A DNA stretch of 64,000 bases from Candidatus Cacconaster equi (lineage in GTDB: Bacteria; Bacteroidota; Bacteroidia; Bacteroidales; UBA932). The stretch spans positions 1 to 64,000 of the forward strand of contig JAGHSK010000045.1 of the NCBI GenBank assembly GCA_018065895.1, read 5' to 3'. The position numbers were made by a program, and so were the translations under genes. The notes beneath the pieces were generated by a model. The model was not told the DNA's origin and did not search any database. It was given only the letters and a program-made list of their open reading frames with translations. Positions 44,013-53,852 of the stretch are shown piece after piece. Numbering within the stretch: the first letter of the stretch is position 1; each line of letters opens with the position of its first letter.

Positions 44013-44858
44013 TTACCGGACCACATAGCGGTCCTTCCCGTTAATATCCTTATATATGGTCGAACCGGGGAACAAAGCGGATGTCTGTTCTGGGAAACGT
44101 TCATTGATTTCCAGATATATCCTTCCCGACGGCTTGAGCCTGCTTTCAGCCCATCTGGCCACAGCCCTGTAAAAGAGCAGAGGGTCATCATCCGGCACGA
44201 AAAGAGCCTCTGCAGGTTCGTATGAAAGTACATTTTCACGCATTTGTGCACGTTCGCCCTCACACACGTAAGGTGGATTCGAAACGATAATGTCAAATTC
44301 CGGAAGACCGGCAGGCGGATCCTGCAATATGTCGGCCTTGAACAGGACCGGCCTCGCCCCCAGGAGTTTTACCCTCTGTCTGCAGGCGATTGCAAGCGCA
44401 TCATCCGAAATATCGCACCCATAAACCATCGCTTCGGGGAATTCTGCAGCCAGGGAATATGCAATGCATCCGCTTCCCGTGCACAGATCCAGGATATTGA
44501 AACCTTCTTCTCCTGCCATGTAATCGGAATATTCGTCGGCTATCCTGTAAACAAGTTCCTCCGTCTCCGGCCTTGGGATAAGACATCCCTCCCTTACCTT
44601 GAAACGGTGGCCGCAGAATTCTGCATATCCGAGAACATACTGCAACGGACGTCCGGTACAAAGTTGTTCAAGCGCGCCTGACATGGCCTCCGATTTTTCA
44701 TTCTCGGGGAGGATCAGATCAGGCTCGGCGATATACTTGTAGGACGGCATCTCCAGGAAATGTTCCAACAGACGGAAAGCCAACGACTTTGCCTCCGCTT
44801 TCGGATAGAGCCCGGAAAGATTCCCCACCGCACTGTCAATGAATGTTCTGACTGTCAT
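44013..44858 (-). CDS. prmC: Release factor glutamine methyltransferase
   Basis: 281 residues; methylates the GGQ glutamine of peptide release factors RF1 and RF2. An N-terminal helical domain (about 1-80) precedes a Rossmann methyltransferase with ILDLCTGSGCIAYSLA (motif I), GCDISDDAL and VSNPPYV (the NPPY catalytic motif). Its ATG overlaps the ddl stop by four bases. Confidence 0.95.
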   Translation of the reverse strand: MTVRTFIDSAVGNLSGLYPKAEAKSLAFRLLEHFLEMPSYKYIAEPDLILPENEKSEAMSGALEQLCTGRPLQYVLGYAEFCGHRFKVREGCLIPRPETEELVYRIADEYSDYMAGEEGFNILDLCTGSGCIAYSLAAEFPEAMVYGCDISDDALAIACRQRVKLLGARPVLFKADILQDPPAGLPEFDIIVSNPPYVCEGERAQMRENVLSYEPAEALFVPDDDPLLFYRAVARWAESRLKPSGRIYLEINERFPEQTSALFPGSTIYKDINGKDRYVVR

Positions 44859-45823
44859 TTGCCGGATGCCTGCGAGATAATGTTGTCAAGTATTTCTGAA
44901 AGGTTGAGCCCCGCCGCCTTTATCTGAGCCGGAACCAGACTCATCTTTGTCATTCCGGGAACAGTATTGATCTCAAGGAAAAAGACCTTACCGTCAGGGC
45001 GCACTATATAATCACAGCGGACTATGCCCATACATCCGAAATGATGATATATCCGGCAAGTGTATTTTGAAACAGTGGCCGCAACTTCCTGTGGTATGTC
45101 AGCCGGACATATTTCATCACTCTTTCCATTGTACTTCGCATCATAGTCGAAATATTCGTTATGCGAAATAATCTCCGTAATTGGTAGTGGAACGATATCG
45201 TTTCCGTCAAAATAAACTCCCTGCGTAAGCTCCCGGCCCTCTATGAACTGCTCAAGCAGGACAGTTTCACCCTCCTCGAAGGCTGATTTTATCGCCGTAT
45301 CCAAATCTTCGATGCGCTTGACCTTCGTAATGCCGAAACTGCTTCCCCCGTCACTCGGTTTTACGAATACAGGCAGTCCGAGATGCTCCGCAATCGTTTC
45401 CACCGAATATGAATCACCCCTGCGCAGATATACATCCTTCGCCATCGGAATATTCACGTCCCGCATAAAAGTCTTGCAGGCGAACTTGTCAAAAGTCAGA
45501 GAAGAGACATAGGAAGAACAAGTGGTGTAAGGCACCCCGATCATTTCAAAATAACCCTGCAAAAGGCCATTCTCGCCAGGTGTTCCGTGAATCATTATCA
45601 GCGCCACGTCAAACTTGACCTTCCCTTCGTCGAGCGTTACGGAAAAATCGGTCTTGTCCACCTGAATGCCTCGACAACTCCAGTCCGAGCCACGCAAGAG
45701 TATCTCATAAACGTCATACTTGCGTGAATCCAGCGATTGAGCCACATTCTTGCCGCTCATTACGGAAATCTCCCACTCGGAAGAATTTCCACCATATACC
45801 AGCGCTATCTTTTGCCTCATCAT
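44855..45823 (-). CDS. ddl: D-alanine--D-alanine ligase
   Basis: 322 residues of the ATP-grasp family that joins two D-alanines for the peptidoglycan stem. KIALVYGGNSSEWEISVMSG opens the domain, with the conserved Glu; MIHGTPGENG is the Ddl signature, KPSDGGSSFGI the ATP loop, and FFLEINTVPGMT the metal-binding end. Start is at one of two adjacent Met codons (45823 or 45820) just one base after the PBP1A stop. It is the second gene of the PBP1A-ddl-prmC-receptor unit. Confidence 0.95.
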   Translation of the reverse strand: MMRQKIALVYGGNSSEWEISVMSGKNVAQSLDSRKYDVYEILLRGSDWSCRGIQVDKTDFSVTLDEGKVKFDVALIMIHGTPGENGLLQGYFEMIGVPYTTCSSYVSSLTFDKFACKTFMRDVNIPMAKDVYLRRGDSYSVETIAEHLGLPVFVKPSDGGSSFGITKVKRIEDLDTAIKSAFEEGETVLLEQFIEGRELTQGVYFDGNDIVPLPITEIISHNEYFDYDAKYNGKSDEICPADIPQEVAATVSKYTCRIYHHFGCMGIVRCDYIVRPDGKVFFLEINTVPGMTKMSLVPAQIKAAGLNLSEILDNIISQASGK

Positions 45824-45824
45824 A

Positions 45825-48182
45825 TCAATTGAAAAAATCGTCACCGGATGTCTTTCCTGACACCATGTCAGACGACGAACCGTTGCAGTTCAGACTCATA
45901 TTCCATCCCAAAGGCGGAACGAAGACATCGCTCTTGCCGATAGGTATAGTAGGATCATTGTAAACTTTCTGCATGAAAATACCCCAGATTGGGAGAGCCA
46001 TATTCGAGCCTCCTCCATAATACAGACTCTCAAAGTGCACCTGACGGTCCTCGGCTCCTGTCCACACGCCGGCAGTAAGCTTCGGGGTATAGCCTATGAA
46101 CCATCCGTCCGAATGATCATTCGTCGTTCCCGTCTTGCCGGCGAGTTCACCCTCGAGCCCGTATTTCCATTTGATGCGGCCTGCCGTACCTTCGTTGATC
46201 ACTCCCTGCATAAGGTTGACCATAAGATATGCCGTCTGTTCGCTTATCGCCTCACGCTTGCGGGTCGAGAAATTAGACAGGACGTTTCCGTCACTGTCTT
46301 CGATTCGTGTGACGAACATCGGATAGCAGAAGACTCCGCGGCTTGGGAAGGTGTTGTAGGCAGATACCATCTCCTTGACACTGAGGTCACAAGATCCGAC
46401 GCAGAGAGAATAAACCGGATCGAGATAGCTGCCAATGCCCATTTTCCGGGCCATTTCTATCATAGGGAGCGGTCCGAACTGCTTCATGAGATATGCGGAA
46501 ATATTGTTGGAGCTGTGGGTGAGGCCCCATTTCAAGGTTACGGTGCAGCCAATGTATTCAGCCTTGTCCGTACTCTTCGGTGTCCACACCTGCCCACCAT
46601 CCATATCAAATGAATACGGTCTGTTCACAACCTTGTCGCAAGGTGTATAGCCCTCCTGCATTGCAAGCGTGTAAAGGAACGGCTTCATCGTTGAACCGAC
46701 CTGACGTTTGCCCTGTCCCGCATTGTCGTACTTGAAAAAACGATAGTCGGGACCTCCGACATACGCCTTCACATATCCCGTATTAGGCTCGACGGCGAAG
46801 AATGCGCTGCGAAGAAACGACTTGCAATATTTGATGGAGTCCATAGGCGTCATCGTCGTATCGACGTAGCCCTTGTCGTTCCACGCAAAAACTCTCATCT
46901 TCACAGGAGTCTGGAAAGCTTTGTCTATTTCGCTTTGAGAGCAACCCTCCTCCTTCATTCCACGGTAACGGTCACTCCAATGTACAGCCTGCCTCATCAC
47001 CAGATCTATAACCTCCTGCGGAACGTCATTTGAGAACGGAGCGCGACGCTTGGTCTTGAGTTCCTGATCGAAAACCTTCTGCAGGTCCTTGCCCAGATGT
47101 TCCCGTACGGCTTCCTCGGCATATTTCTGCATTCTGGAATCAATTGTCGTAAATATTTTCAGGCCATCCCTGTCAAGATTGTATTGGGAGCCGTCAGGCT
47201 TCAGGTTCTTGTTAAGCCATCCGTACAAAGGGTCTTCCATCCATGCAAGCGAATCTACCCTGTAATCCTCAATCTGTGCATATGACGAGGCCTTCGGTTT
47301 GGTCGCATTCATATATTTGCGCAGCATATCCCTGAAATATGGAGCCAGACCGGCATTGTGGTCCTGCATCTGATAATCAAGCACTATCGGAAGCTGCGAC
47401 AGCGAGTCGCACTCGACTCGGCTCAGATATCCGTATTTCTGCATTTGATGCAACACGTGGTTGCGGCGGTTGAGCGATTGCTCCGGATTGATGACAGGAT
47501 TGTATCTTGTCGGTTTGTTCACCATTCCCACGAGACATGCGCCCTCTTCTATGCTCAAATCCTTAGTATCCTTGGCAAAGAAGGTTTGGGCGGCAGACCT
47601 GATGCCGTATGCGTTTCCCCCGAAGAAAATCTGGTTGAGATACATCGTGACAATCTCGTTCTTGGTGTAGTTGCGCTCCAGCTTGACTGCGGTAATCCAT
47701 TCCTTCAATTTAATCACAAGCAATTTGAAATATTTCCCCCCGGGGATTTTGCTCTGCACGTTCTCGCGCGGATAAAGAGTTTTGGCAAGCTGCTGAGTTA
47801 TGGTACTTCCGCCACCTTGAGAAGAGTCTCCCATAAGCAACGTTTTCACACCCACACGGGCCAACCCTCTGAAGTCGATGCCGGAATGCTTGTAGAAACG
47901 GGCGTCCTCAGTGGCGACAGCAGCATTGACAACGTGCGGAGGAAGATCTTCGAACGTGACGTACGACCTGTTTTCGATATGGTATGTATTGATGACCTTT
48001 CCGTCTGATGACACCAGAAGCGTGGCGAGATTGCTGTCAGGATCCTCAAGCTGCTTGAATGAAGGAATCTTCGCGAACAGGCCGACCAGAAGCAGCGCAA
48101 CAAGCAGGCACACAACCGGAATGACGACCAGCGCCCAGAATATTTTGACTATCTTTTTTTTCGTCTCTTCTTTCAGATACAT
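45825..48182 (-). CDS. Class A penicillin-binding protein 1A (glycosyltransferase/transpeptidase)
   Basis: 785 residues. One membrane helix at about 12-35, then a GT51 glycosyltransferase domain (TEDARFYKHSGIDFRG, GGSTITQQLAKTLYP, LNQIFFGGNAYG) and a transpeptidase domain with Ser497 in GSTMK, SSN in THSSNNIS and KTGTTND. It polymerises glycan strands and cross-links their peptides in the periplasm. A domain of roughly 130 residues between the two catalytic parts is typical of PBP1A/MrcA. It heads the ddl-containing operon. Confidence 0.94.
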   Translation of the reverse strand: MYLKEETKKKIVKIFWALVVIPVVCLLVALLLVGLFAKIPSFKQLEDPDSNLATLLVSSDGKVINTYHIENRSYVTFEDLPPHVVNAAVATEDARFYKHSGIDFRGLARVGVKTLLMGDSSQGGGSTITQQLAKTLYPRENVQSKIPGGKYFKLLVIKLKEWITAVKLERNYTKNEIVTMYLNQIFFGGNAYGIRSAAQTFFAKDTKDLSIEEGACLVGMVNKPTRYNPVINPEQSLNRRNHVLHQMQKYGYLSRVECDSLSQLPIVLDYQMQDHNAGLAPYFRDMLRKYMNATKPKASSYAQIEDYRVDSLAWMEDPLYGWLNKNLKPDGSQYNLDRDGLKIFTTIDSRMQKYAEEAVREHLGKDLQKVFDQELKTKRRAPFSNDVPQEVIDLVMRQAVHWSDRYRGMKEEGCSQSEIDKAFQTPVKMRVFAWNDKGYVDTTMTPMDSIKYCKSFLRSAFFAVEPNTGYVKAYVGGPDYRFFKYDNAGQGKRQVGSTMKPFLYTLAMQEGYTPCDKVVNRPYSFDMDGGQVWTPKSTDKAEYIGCTVTLKWGLTHSSNNISAYLMKQFGPLPMIEMARKMGIGSYLDPVYSLCVGSCDLSVKEMVSAYNTFPSRGVFCYPMFVTRIEDSDGNVLSNFSTRKREAISEQTAYLMVNLMQGVINEGTAGRIKWKYGLEGELAGKTGTTNDHSDGWFIGYTPKLTAGVWTGAEDRQVHFESLYYGGGSNMALPIWGIFMQKVYNDPTIPIGKSDVFVPPLGWNMSLNCNGSSSDMVSGKTSGDDFFN

Positions 48183-48220
48183 AACGGTTTTTTTAACTAC
48201 GTTAAAGGGTGTTCAACTTG

Positions 48221-48271
48221 CAAATTTAACAAATAAAATTTGGAAATTTACCTTCTTTATCCGTTACTTTG
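48221..48271. promoter_or_regulatory. Divergent promoter region between the PBP1A operon and topA
   Basis: Minus-strand TAAATTTG at 48221-48228 matches TAnnTTTG for PBP1A. For topA the best box is TTACTTTG at 48264-48271, one base off. They are 35 bp apart. Confidence 0.5.
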
Positions 48272-48292
48272 CAGTGTGAAAACGACAATGTC

Positions 48293-50578
48293 ATGGGAGA
48301 GAATCTGGTAATAGTTGAGTCACCTGCGAAAGCGAAGACCATCGAAAAGTTCCTTGGAAAAGGATACAAAGTCAAATCAAGTTTCGGTCACATCCGTGAT
48401 CTTTCTGAAAAAAAGTTAGGCATCGACACTGAAAACGGCTTCCAGCCACAGTATGAGATATCGAAGAACAAGGGAAAAGTTGTCTCTGAACTGGCATCAG
48501 ATGCAAAAAAAGCCGATATAGTGTGGCTTGCATCCGATGAGGACCGTGAAGGAGAAGCCATTGCCTGGCATCTTAGAGAGGCGCTCAAACTCGATCCGGA
48601 GAAAACTCGCAGAATAGTATTCCACGAAATCACCGAGAACGCCATCCTCAATGCGATAAAGAATCCGAGGGACATAGACATGAATCTCGTGATGGCACAA
48701 CAGGCCCGCAGGGTTCTCGACCGTATTGTGGGTTTCGAATTGTCGCCGGTGTTGTGGAAGAAGGTCCAGCGCGGTCTTTCAGCAGGCCGCGTACAATCCG
48801 TCGCCCTCAGGTTGATTGTTGACAGGGAAAGAGAAATAGCCGCTTTCACTCCGGAAGTTTTTTACAGAGTCGAGGCGGTTTTCAAAGCGGAAGGCGTGGC
48901 CACTCCGGTCAAGGCACAACTTGACGCCAGGTTCAAGACGGAGAAGGAGGCGCTTGCATTCCTTGAAAAGTGCAGGAATGCAGGGTTCAAGATTGCACAG
49001 ATCGACAAAAAAGAGGGCACAAGGTCACCTGCCGCACCTTTCACGACTTCAGCGCTGCAGCAGGAAGCCGCAAGAAAGCTGGGCTTTTCCGTAAGCCAGA
49101 CAATGTCCGTGGCACAGTCGCTCTACGAAAGAGGTCTTATCACCTATATGCGTACCGACTCCACAAATCTTTCTTCGCTTGCCATCAACACAACGAAGGA
49201 GGCGGTCACCAACCTATATGGTGAAGAATATTCCAAAGTACGCAATTTCAAAACAAAGGTGAAAGGCGCCCAGGAAGCTCACGAAGCGATCAGGCCCACC
49301 TATGTTTCCAACCTTGAAATCGAAGGCACTCCCGCTGAAAGAAAACTCTATAATCTGATTTGGAAAAGAACCGTTGCCAGCCAGATGGCTGACGCCAGGA
49401 TTGAAAAGACATCCGTGATCATAGAGGCGGACAATATGGCGGAGAAGTTCATTGCCCAGGGAGAGGTTATTCTTTTCGACGGATTCATCAAGGTATATAG
49501 CGAAGGTAGGGATGACGCGGAGAATGAGGAGCTCGTGCAGCTTCCAAAGCTCAAAACCGGGATGGCTTTGGCCACCAAGGAGATTTCCGCCACGGAAAGA
49601 TACAGCCAGAGGCCTCCGCGCTACAGTGAAGCGAGTCTCGTCAAGAAACTTGAGGAACTCGGCATCGGTCGTCCTTCCACATATGCTCCTACCATCTCCA
49701 CGATCCTCAAGAGAGGCTATATCATAAAAGGAGACAAAGAGGGTACGCCTCGCGAATTCAGCAAATTCACACTCAAGGGCGACACCATCAGCAAAACCGT
49801 CTCAAGCGAAATGACCGGAGCCGAAAAGAAGAAACTTCTGCCGGAGAATATCGGCATTGTAGTGACAGACTTCCTCTCCTCCAACTTTTCTGATATCCTC
49901 GATTACAATTTCACAGCAAACGTCGAGGAGGACTTTGACAAGATTGCTTCAGGCAAAATGACCTGGAACAAACGCATAGCGGATTTCTACGAGCCGTTCA
50001 GGAAAGAGGTGGAAAAATCGCTCGGAGACAAATCTCCCAACAACGCCGAAAGAATCCTTGGCACTGATCCGGCCACAGGTAAAGTTGTCCTCGCCCGAAT
50101 AGGGCGCTTCGGACCGCTCGTGCAGAAAGGAGCCAGTGATGACCCTGAAAAAGTTTTCGTAGCTCTGCCAAAGGGCCAACTTATTGAAAACATCACGTTG
50201 GAGGAGGCTCTATCCTTGTTTGAACTTCCGCACCTCCCAAGAACCGTCGGAATGATCGATGGGAAGGAGGTCATTGCCGCAAACGGGAAGTTCGGTCCAT
50301 ACATCAAGTACGACGGCACCTTTTATTCCTTGGGAAAAACGCACAATCCTTTCACGATATCCGTCGAAGAAGCCGATTCTCTGATAAAAGAATCTCTTAA
50401 AAAGAAAGCGCCGATAGCCGAGTTCAAGAAGTCTGGCATTCAGGTCTTGAACGGAAGATATGGCGCCTACATCAAGCAGGGCAAAGAAAACTATAAAATC
50501 CCGAAAGGAACCGACCCGAACTCTCTTGATGAAGAGCAGTGCCTGGAGATTATCAGAAAAACTCCGAAGAAAAAATAG
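48293..50578 (+). CDS. topA: DNA topoisomerase I
   Basis: 761 residues, a type IA topoisomerase that relaxes negative supercoils. The Toprim domain begins at once (IVESPAKAKTIEKFLG) with DEDREGEAIAWH carrying the metal site; the catalytic Tyr285 is in YMRTDSTNLS. The C-terminus holds short repeats (RFGPLVQKG, KFGPYIKY, RYGAYIKQ) in place of zinc fingers, as is common in Bacteroidota. ATG 48293 is preferred over a TTG at 48269. A clear terminator follows. Confidence 0.96.
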   Translation: MGENLVIVESPAKAKTIEKFLGKGYKVKSSFGHIRDLSEKKLGIDTENGFQPQYEISKNKGKVVSELASDAKKADIVWLASDEDREGEAIAWHLREALKLDPEKTRRIVFHEITENAILNAIKNPRDIDMNLVMAQQARRVLDRIVGFELSPVLWKKVQRGLSAGRVQSVALRLIVDREREIAAFTPEVFYRVEAVFKAEGVATPVKAQLDARFKTEKEALAFLEKCRNAGFKIAQIDKKEGTRSPAAPFTTSALQQEAARKLGFSVSQTMSVAQSLYERGLITYMRTDSTNLSSLAINTTKEAVTNLYGEEYSKVRNFKTKVKGAQEAHEAIRPTYVSNLEIEGTPAERKLYNLIWKRTVASQMADARIEKTSVIIEADNMAEKFIAQGEVILFDGFIKVYSEGRDDAENEELVQLPKLKTGMALATKEISATERYSQRPPRYSEASLVKKLEELGIGRPSTYAPTISTILKRGYIIKGDKEGTPREFSKFTLKGDTISKTVSSEMTGAEKKKLLPENIGIVVTDFLSSNFSDILDYNFTANVEEDFDKIASGKMTWNKRIADFYEPFRKEVEKSLGDKSPNNAERILGTDPATGKVVLARIGRFGPLVQKGASDDPEKVFVALPKGQLIENITLEEALSLFELPHLPRTVGMIDGKEVIAANGKFGPYIKYDGTFYSLGKTHNPFTISVEEADSLIKESLKKKAPIAEFKKSGIQVLNGRYGAYIKQGKENYKIPKGTDPNSLDEEQCLEIIRKTPKKK

Positions 50579-50611
50579 TTTCAATTCATTATTTCACATA
50601 ATACTCAATTC

Positions 50612-50652
50612 AAATGCATCCAACGGGCTTTTTTCCCTTGGGTGCATTTTTT
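50612..50652 (+). terminator. Intrinsic terminator of topA
   Basis: AAATGCATCC-AACGGG, a T-rich loop and CCCTTGGGTGCATTT form an imperfect stem (one bulge and G-T pairs) followed by T. It lies 33 bases after the topA stop. Confidence 0.7.
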
Positions 50653-50687
50653 ACTTCGTATTTTGTTACAATTTGATATTTTTTTAA

Positions 50688-50695
50688 TAATTTTG
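50688..50695 (+). promoter_or_regulatory. -7 box for the Lrp/AsnC regulator gene
   Basis: TAATTTTG fits TAnnTTTG; a TTTG at 50662-50665 stands about 22 bases upstream, near the place of the -33 element. The ATG at 50721 leaves a leader of about 20 bases. Confidence 0.6.
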
Positions 50696-50720
50696 CCGCA
50701 GAAACCGAAAATGATATAAG

Positions 50721-51242
50721 ATGAATCTCGAAACGGACAACAAATATCAGATTGATGCCACAGACCAGAAAATTCTGGCTTTTCTTGTCAAAGACGCGCG
50801 AATGCCATTCCTTGAGATTGCTCGTGAATGTGGAGTATCAGGAGCAGCTATACACCAGAGAGTCAAGAAATTGGAGAGCTGTGGGGTCATTACCGGATCG
50901 CGTCTGCTGGTCAAGCCGCAGGCCCTTGGCCTTGAGGTTTGTGCCTTCGTGTGCGTAACACTTACCGAAGCCAACTGCTACCCCCAGGTAATCGATGCGT
51001 TGAAAAAAATGCCCGAAGTTGTGGAGTGTCATTTCATCACGGGCGAGCATGCTCTGCTGCTCAAGATTTTCTGTTTTGACCACAATCATCTTATGAACCT
51101 GCTTATCAAGAAGTTGCAGAACATTCCAGGAGTCGGAAAAACTGAAACCTGGGTATCTCTCGACCAAGCGATAGAACGTCAGATATGGGTAAAAGATTAC
51201 GAATACGACATACCCGAAAAGAAAAGCAGGAGGAAGAAGTGA
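50721..51242 (+). CDS. Lrp/AsnC family transcriptional regulator
   Basis: 173 residues. An N-terminal winged helix-turn-helix (DQKILAFLVKDARMPFLEIARECGVSGAAIHQRVKKLE split across about 14-51) is followed by the ligand-binding RAM/AsnC domain (about 70-155). Such regulators sense amino acids and form dimers or octamers. The basic C-terminus (KKSRRKK) is unusual for the family. No adjacent amino-acid gene is an obvious target; its stop lies one base from that of ispD. Confidence 0.9.
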   Translation: MNLETDNKYQIDATDQKILAFLVKDARMPFLEIARECGVSGAAIHQRVKKLESCGVITGSRLLVKPQALGLEVCAFVCVTLTEANCYPQVIDALKKMPEVVECHFITGEHALLLKIFCFDHNHLMNLLIKKLQNIPGVGKTETWVSLDQAIERQIWVKDYEYDIPEKKSRRKK

Positions 51243-51243
51243 T

Positions 51244-51918
51244 TCAAAGCAATTTCTCTGCGAGATAAAGGTCCTCGGGAGTTGTTATTTTCAGATTCCA
51301 ACGCTCCCCCGGAACCATGTGGATTTCATATCCGGCAGACTCCACCACCGACGCATCGTCAGTGAATGACGGCTTGAATGCCTGCGTGTATGCCTCTTTC
51401 AGAATTTCGGAGTGAAAGACCTGCGGCGTCTGCACAGTCACATAGCGGCTTCTGTCCACCGAACGGCTTCCAATCTTCTCAAAATCGGAGTACTCCCGCA
51501 ATGATTCCGTCACCGGCATAACCGGGATGACCGCCTTCTTTTCAGACGCTTCCACAAACATTTTCTCAAGAAAGGAAGATGACACTATTGGGCGCACGCC
51601 ATCGTGCACCGCAACCAATGCTCCGTCCTCAACATATGAAAGCGCGTTCTGAACGGAATGAAACCTCGTAATACCGCCCGAGGTGAGGATATGCTTGTCT
51701 CTGAACCCGCTCATCCTGCAATACTCTTTCCAGTATTCCTTCTGTGCCGTAGGCAGCACCACTATCAGCTCGATGTCCCGCCCCAGGGCGAGGAACTTCT
51801 CCATCGTAAGTCTGAGAATCGGTTTGCCGCCAATTTCAAGGAACTGTTTCGGCAGAGCCGAGCCCATTCTTTCACCCTTTCCTCCGGCAACTATTACGGC
51901 GTACGATTTTCGATTCAT
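51244..51918 (-). CDS. ispD: 2-C-methyl-D-erythritol 4-phosphate cytidylyltransferase
   Basis: 224 residues of the MEP isoprenoid pathway; couples CTP to methylerythritol 4-phosphate. VAGGKGERMG...PKQF (about 10-25) is the CTP-binding motif; VHDGVRP and TDDAS carry catalytic Asp residues. Start and length are typical. Divergent from mreB. Confidence 0.95.
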   Translation of the reverse strand: MNRKSYAVIVAGGKGERMGSALPKQFLEIGGKPILRLTMEKFLALGRDIELIVVLPTAQKEYWKEYCRMSGFRDKHILTSGGITRFHSVQNALSYVEDGALVAVHDGVRPIVSSSFLEKMFVEASEKKAVIPVMPVTESLREYSDFEKIGSRSVDRSRYVTVQTPQVFHSEILKEAYTQAFKPSFTDDASVVESAGYEIHMVPGERWNLKITTPEDLYLAEKLL

Positions 51919-51938
51919 CTTTTTTTCATTTTATTGGA

Positions 51939-51977
51939 CAAAAATAATTAAATATCCCGAAAATATTTGTATTTTTG
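51939..51977. promoter_or_regulatory. Divergent -7 boxes between ispD and the mre operon
   Basis: Minus-strand TATTTTTG at 51939-51946 and plus-strand TATTTTTG at 51970-51977, 23 bp apart. mreB has a leader of about 33 bases; ispD about 17. Confidence 0.65.
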
Positions 51978-52013
51978 TTAGTTAGTAGAATTTGATAAAA
52001 AACGACGAAACAT

Positions 52014-53030
52014 ATGGCATTTTCATTTCTGACCCAGGAGCTGGCAATTGACCTCGGCACAGCCAATACAGTCATTTTCATGAACGACGAGAAGGTTGTT
52101 GACGAACCTTCAATCGTAGCCATCGACAAGCTTAACGGAAAACCCGTTGCAGTGGGAACCAAAGCCAAGGAGATGCACGAAAGGACAAGCCCGAACATTA
52201 AAACCGTCAGGCCTCTGAAGGACGGCGTGATTGCTGACTTTGACGCCACAGAACAGATGATACGTGAGTTTGTCAAAATGATAAACTGCAAGCGTTTCAT
52301 CTTCTCACCGAGCCTGAGGATGGTTGTCTGCATACCTTCAGGATCGACCGAAGTTGAAAAACGTGCAGTACGCGACGCGTCCGAGCATTCAGGCGGCAGG
52401 GATGTGCAGATGATTTATGAGCCTATGGCAGCAGCCCTCGGTATCGGGCTTGACGTTACCGCTCCAAGCGGAAATATGATTGTTGACATCGGAGGAGGTA
52501 CGACAGAAATCGCCGTAATCTCCTTGGGTGGAATTGTGGCCGACGAAAGCATAAAGACTGCAGGAGACGTCTTCACAAGTGAAATCCAGCAGTATATGCG
52601 TCAGCAGTACAACATCCGCATCGGAGAGATTACCGCCGAACAGATAAAAATCCGCATAGGCGCAGCCATCTCGGAGCTGGAAGAACCGCTCGAACCGTAT
52701 GTCGCCACAGGCCCTAACCTGATGACCACCCTCCCTGTAGAGGCACCCGTAACATACCAGGAGATCGCGCATTGCCTTGACAAATCACTCTCGAAGCTTG
52801 AGGTAAGCATAATTCAGGTACTCGAAAAAACCCCTCCTGAGCTTTACAGCGATATCGTAAAAAATGGCATTTTCCTCACAGGAGGAGGCGCTCTGATCCG
52901 CGGTCTCGACCAGCGTCTGTCAAAGAAGATCAATATTCCTTTCCACGTGGCGGAAGATCCTCTTCGCGCAGTTGCACGAGGTACCTGCCTTGCACTCAAG
53001 AATCCTTCATTCCCATTCCTGATGCGCTAG
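52014..53030 (+). CDS. mreB: Rod-shape determining protein MreB
   Basis: 338 residues of the bacterial actin family; polymerises on the inner face of the membrane and directs lateral cell-wall synthesis. The actin-fold nucleotide motifs are intact: AIDLGTANTVIF, VDIGGGTTEIAVIS and FLTGGGALIRGLD. The N-terminal amphipathic start MAFSFLTQELAIDLG is typical. First gene of mreB-mreC-mreD-mrdA-rodA; mreC begins three bases after the stop. Confidence 0.97.
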   Translation: MAFSFLTQELAIDLGTANTVIFMNDEKVVDEPSIVAIDKLNGKPVAVGTKAKEMHERTSPNIKTVRPLKDGVIADFDATEQMIREFVKMINCKRFIFSPSLRMVVCIPSGSTEVEKRAVRDASEHSGGRDVQMIYEPMAAALGIGLDVTAPSGNMIVDIGGGTTEIAVISLGGIVADESIKTAGDVFTSEIQQYMRQQYNIRIGEITAEQIKIRIGAAISELEEPLEPYVATGPNLMTTLPVEAPVTYQEIAHCLDKSLSKLEVSIIQVLEKTPPELYSDIVKNGIFLTGGGALIRGLDQRLSKKINIPFHVAEDPLRAVARGTCLALKNPSFPFLMR

Positions 53031-53033
53031 TCG

Positions 53034-53852
53034 ATGAAGAGCCGGAACGGTATCATAGCCAACCTGGCCACACTGCTGTTGTTTATCGGACTGGAGGTTC
53101 TCTCCTTTGTCTTGATTTCCAACAACAGCGTCATTCAGCGTTACAGAATAATGAGTTCTATCCGGGACGTCCAATCCTATGTCTGGAACAAGCGCGTAGG
53201 TTTCAAGCAGTTCCTTAGTTATAAAACGGAAAACGAACGATTGTGGGAAGAGAACGTAACTCTTCGGCAACAGCTTGAAAACATAAGAAGCTATCAGTTC
53301 CAGAACGATTACGATTCCATCGAATTCAATCCGGATTTCACCTACCTCCAGGCCAGGGTAATCAAGAGTTTCACCAACCGGCAGCATAACTGCATCATTC
53401 TCAACAAAGGACAGAAAGAGGGGATAAAAGAGGGAATGGGCGTGGTAACCGACAGGGGTATCATCGGAATCGTGAATGCAGTAAGCGAGAACTACGCCCA
53501 GCTGATTTCATTTCTGAACATTGAACAGAGCATCAGCGCAAAGGTTCTCAAGAGCGGAGAATTCGGACCAATGGTATGGTCGGGAGATGCCGCTGACAGA
53601 GCCATCATCCGTGAAATTCCTATCCATTCCGATGTCGCCCCGGGCGACACCATAGTTTCAAGCGGATTCTCGTCAATCTATCCTGCCGAGATTCCTATCG
53701 GAACTGTTTACCGCACGGAGGAGGTCAATGGAGTCTCCAAGAATCTCTTTGTAACTCTCTTTGAAAACTTCAAGGCTCTGGACAGGGTATATGTGGTAAG
53801 AAGCAACCATATCGATGAAATAAACGAGCTTATAGACGGAAATGCAAAATAA
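53034..53852 (+). CDS. mreC: Rod-shape determining protein MreC
   Basis: 272 residues: one N-terminal membrane helix (about 10-27), a coiled-coil (about 55-85, NERLWEENVTLRQQLENI) and a periplasmic beta domain ending in ENFKALDRVYVV. It scaffolds the elongasome and activates PBP2. Overlaps mreD by 11 bases. Confidence 0.93.
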   Translation: MKSRNGIIANLATLLLFIGLEVLSFVLISNNSVIQRYRIMSSIRDVQSYVWNKRVGFKQFLSYKTENERLWEENVTLRQQLENIRSYQFQNDYDSIEFNPDFTYLQARVIKSFTNRQHNCIILNKGQKEGIKEGMGVVTDRGIIGIVNAVSENYAQLISFLNIEQSISAKVLKSGEFGPMVWSGDAADRAIIREIPIHSDVAPGDTIVSSGFSSIYPAEIPIGTVYRTEEVNGVSKNLFVTLFENFKALDRVYVVRSNHIDEINELIDGNAK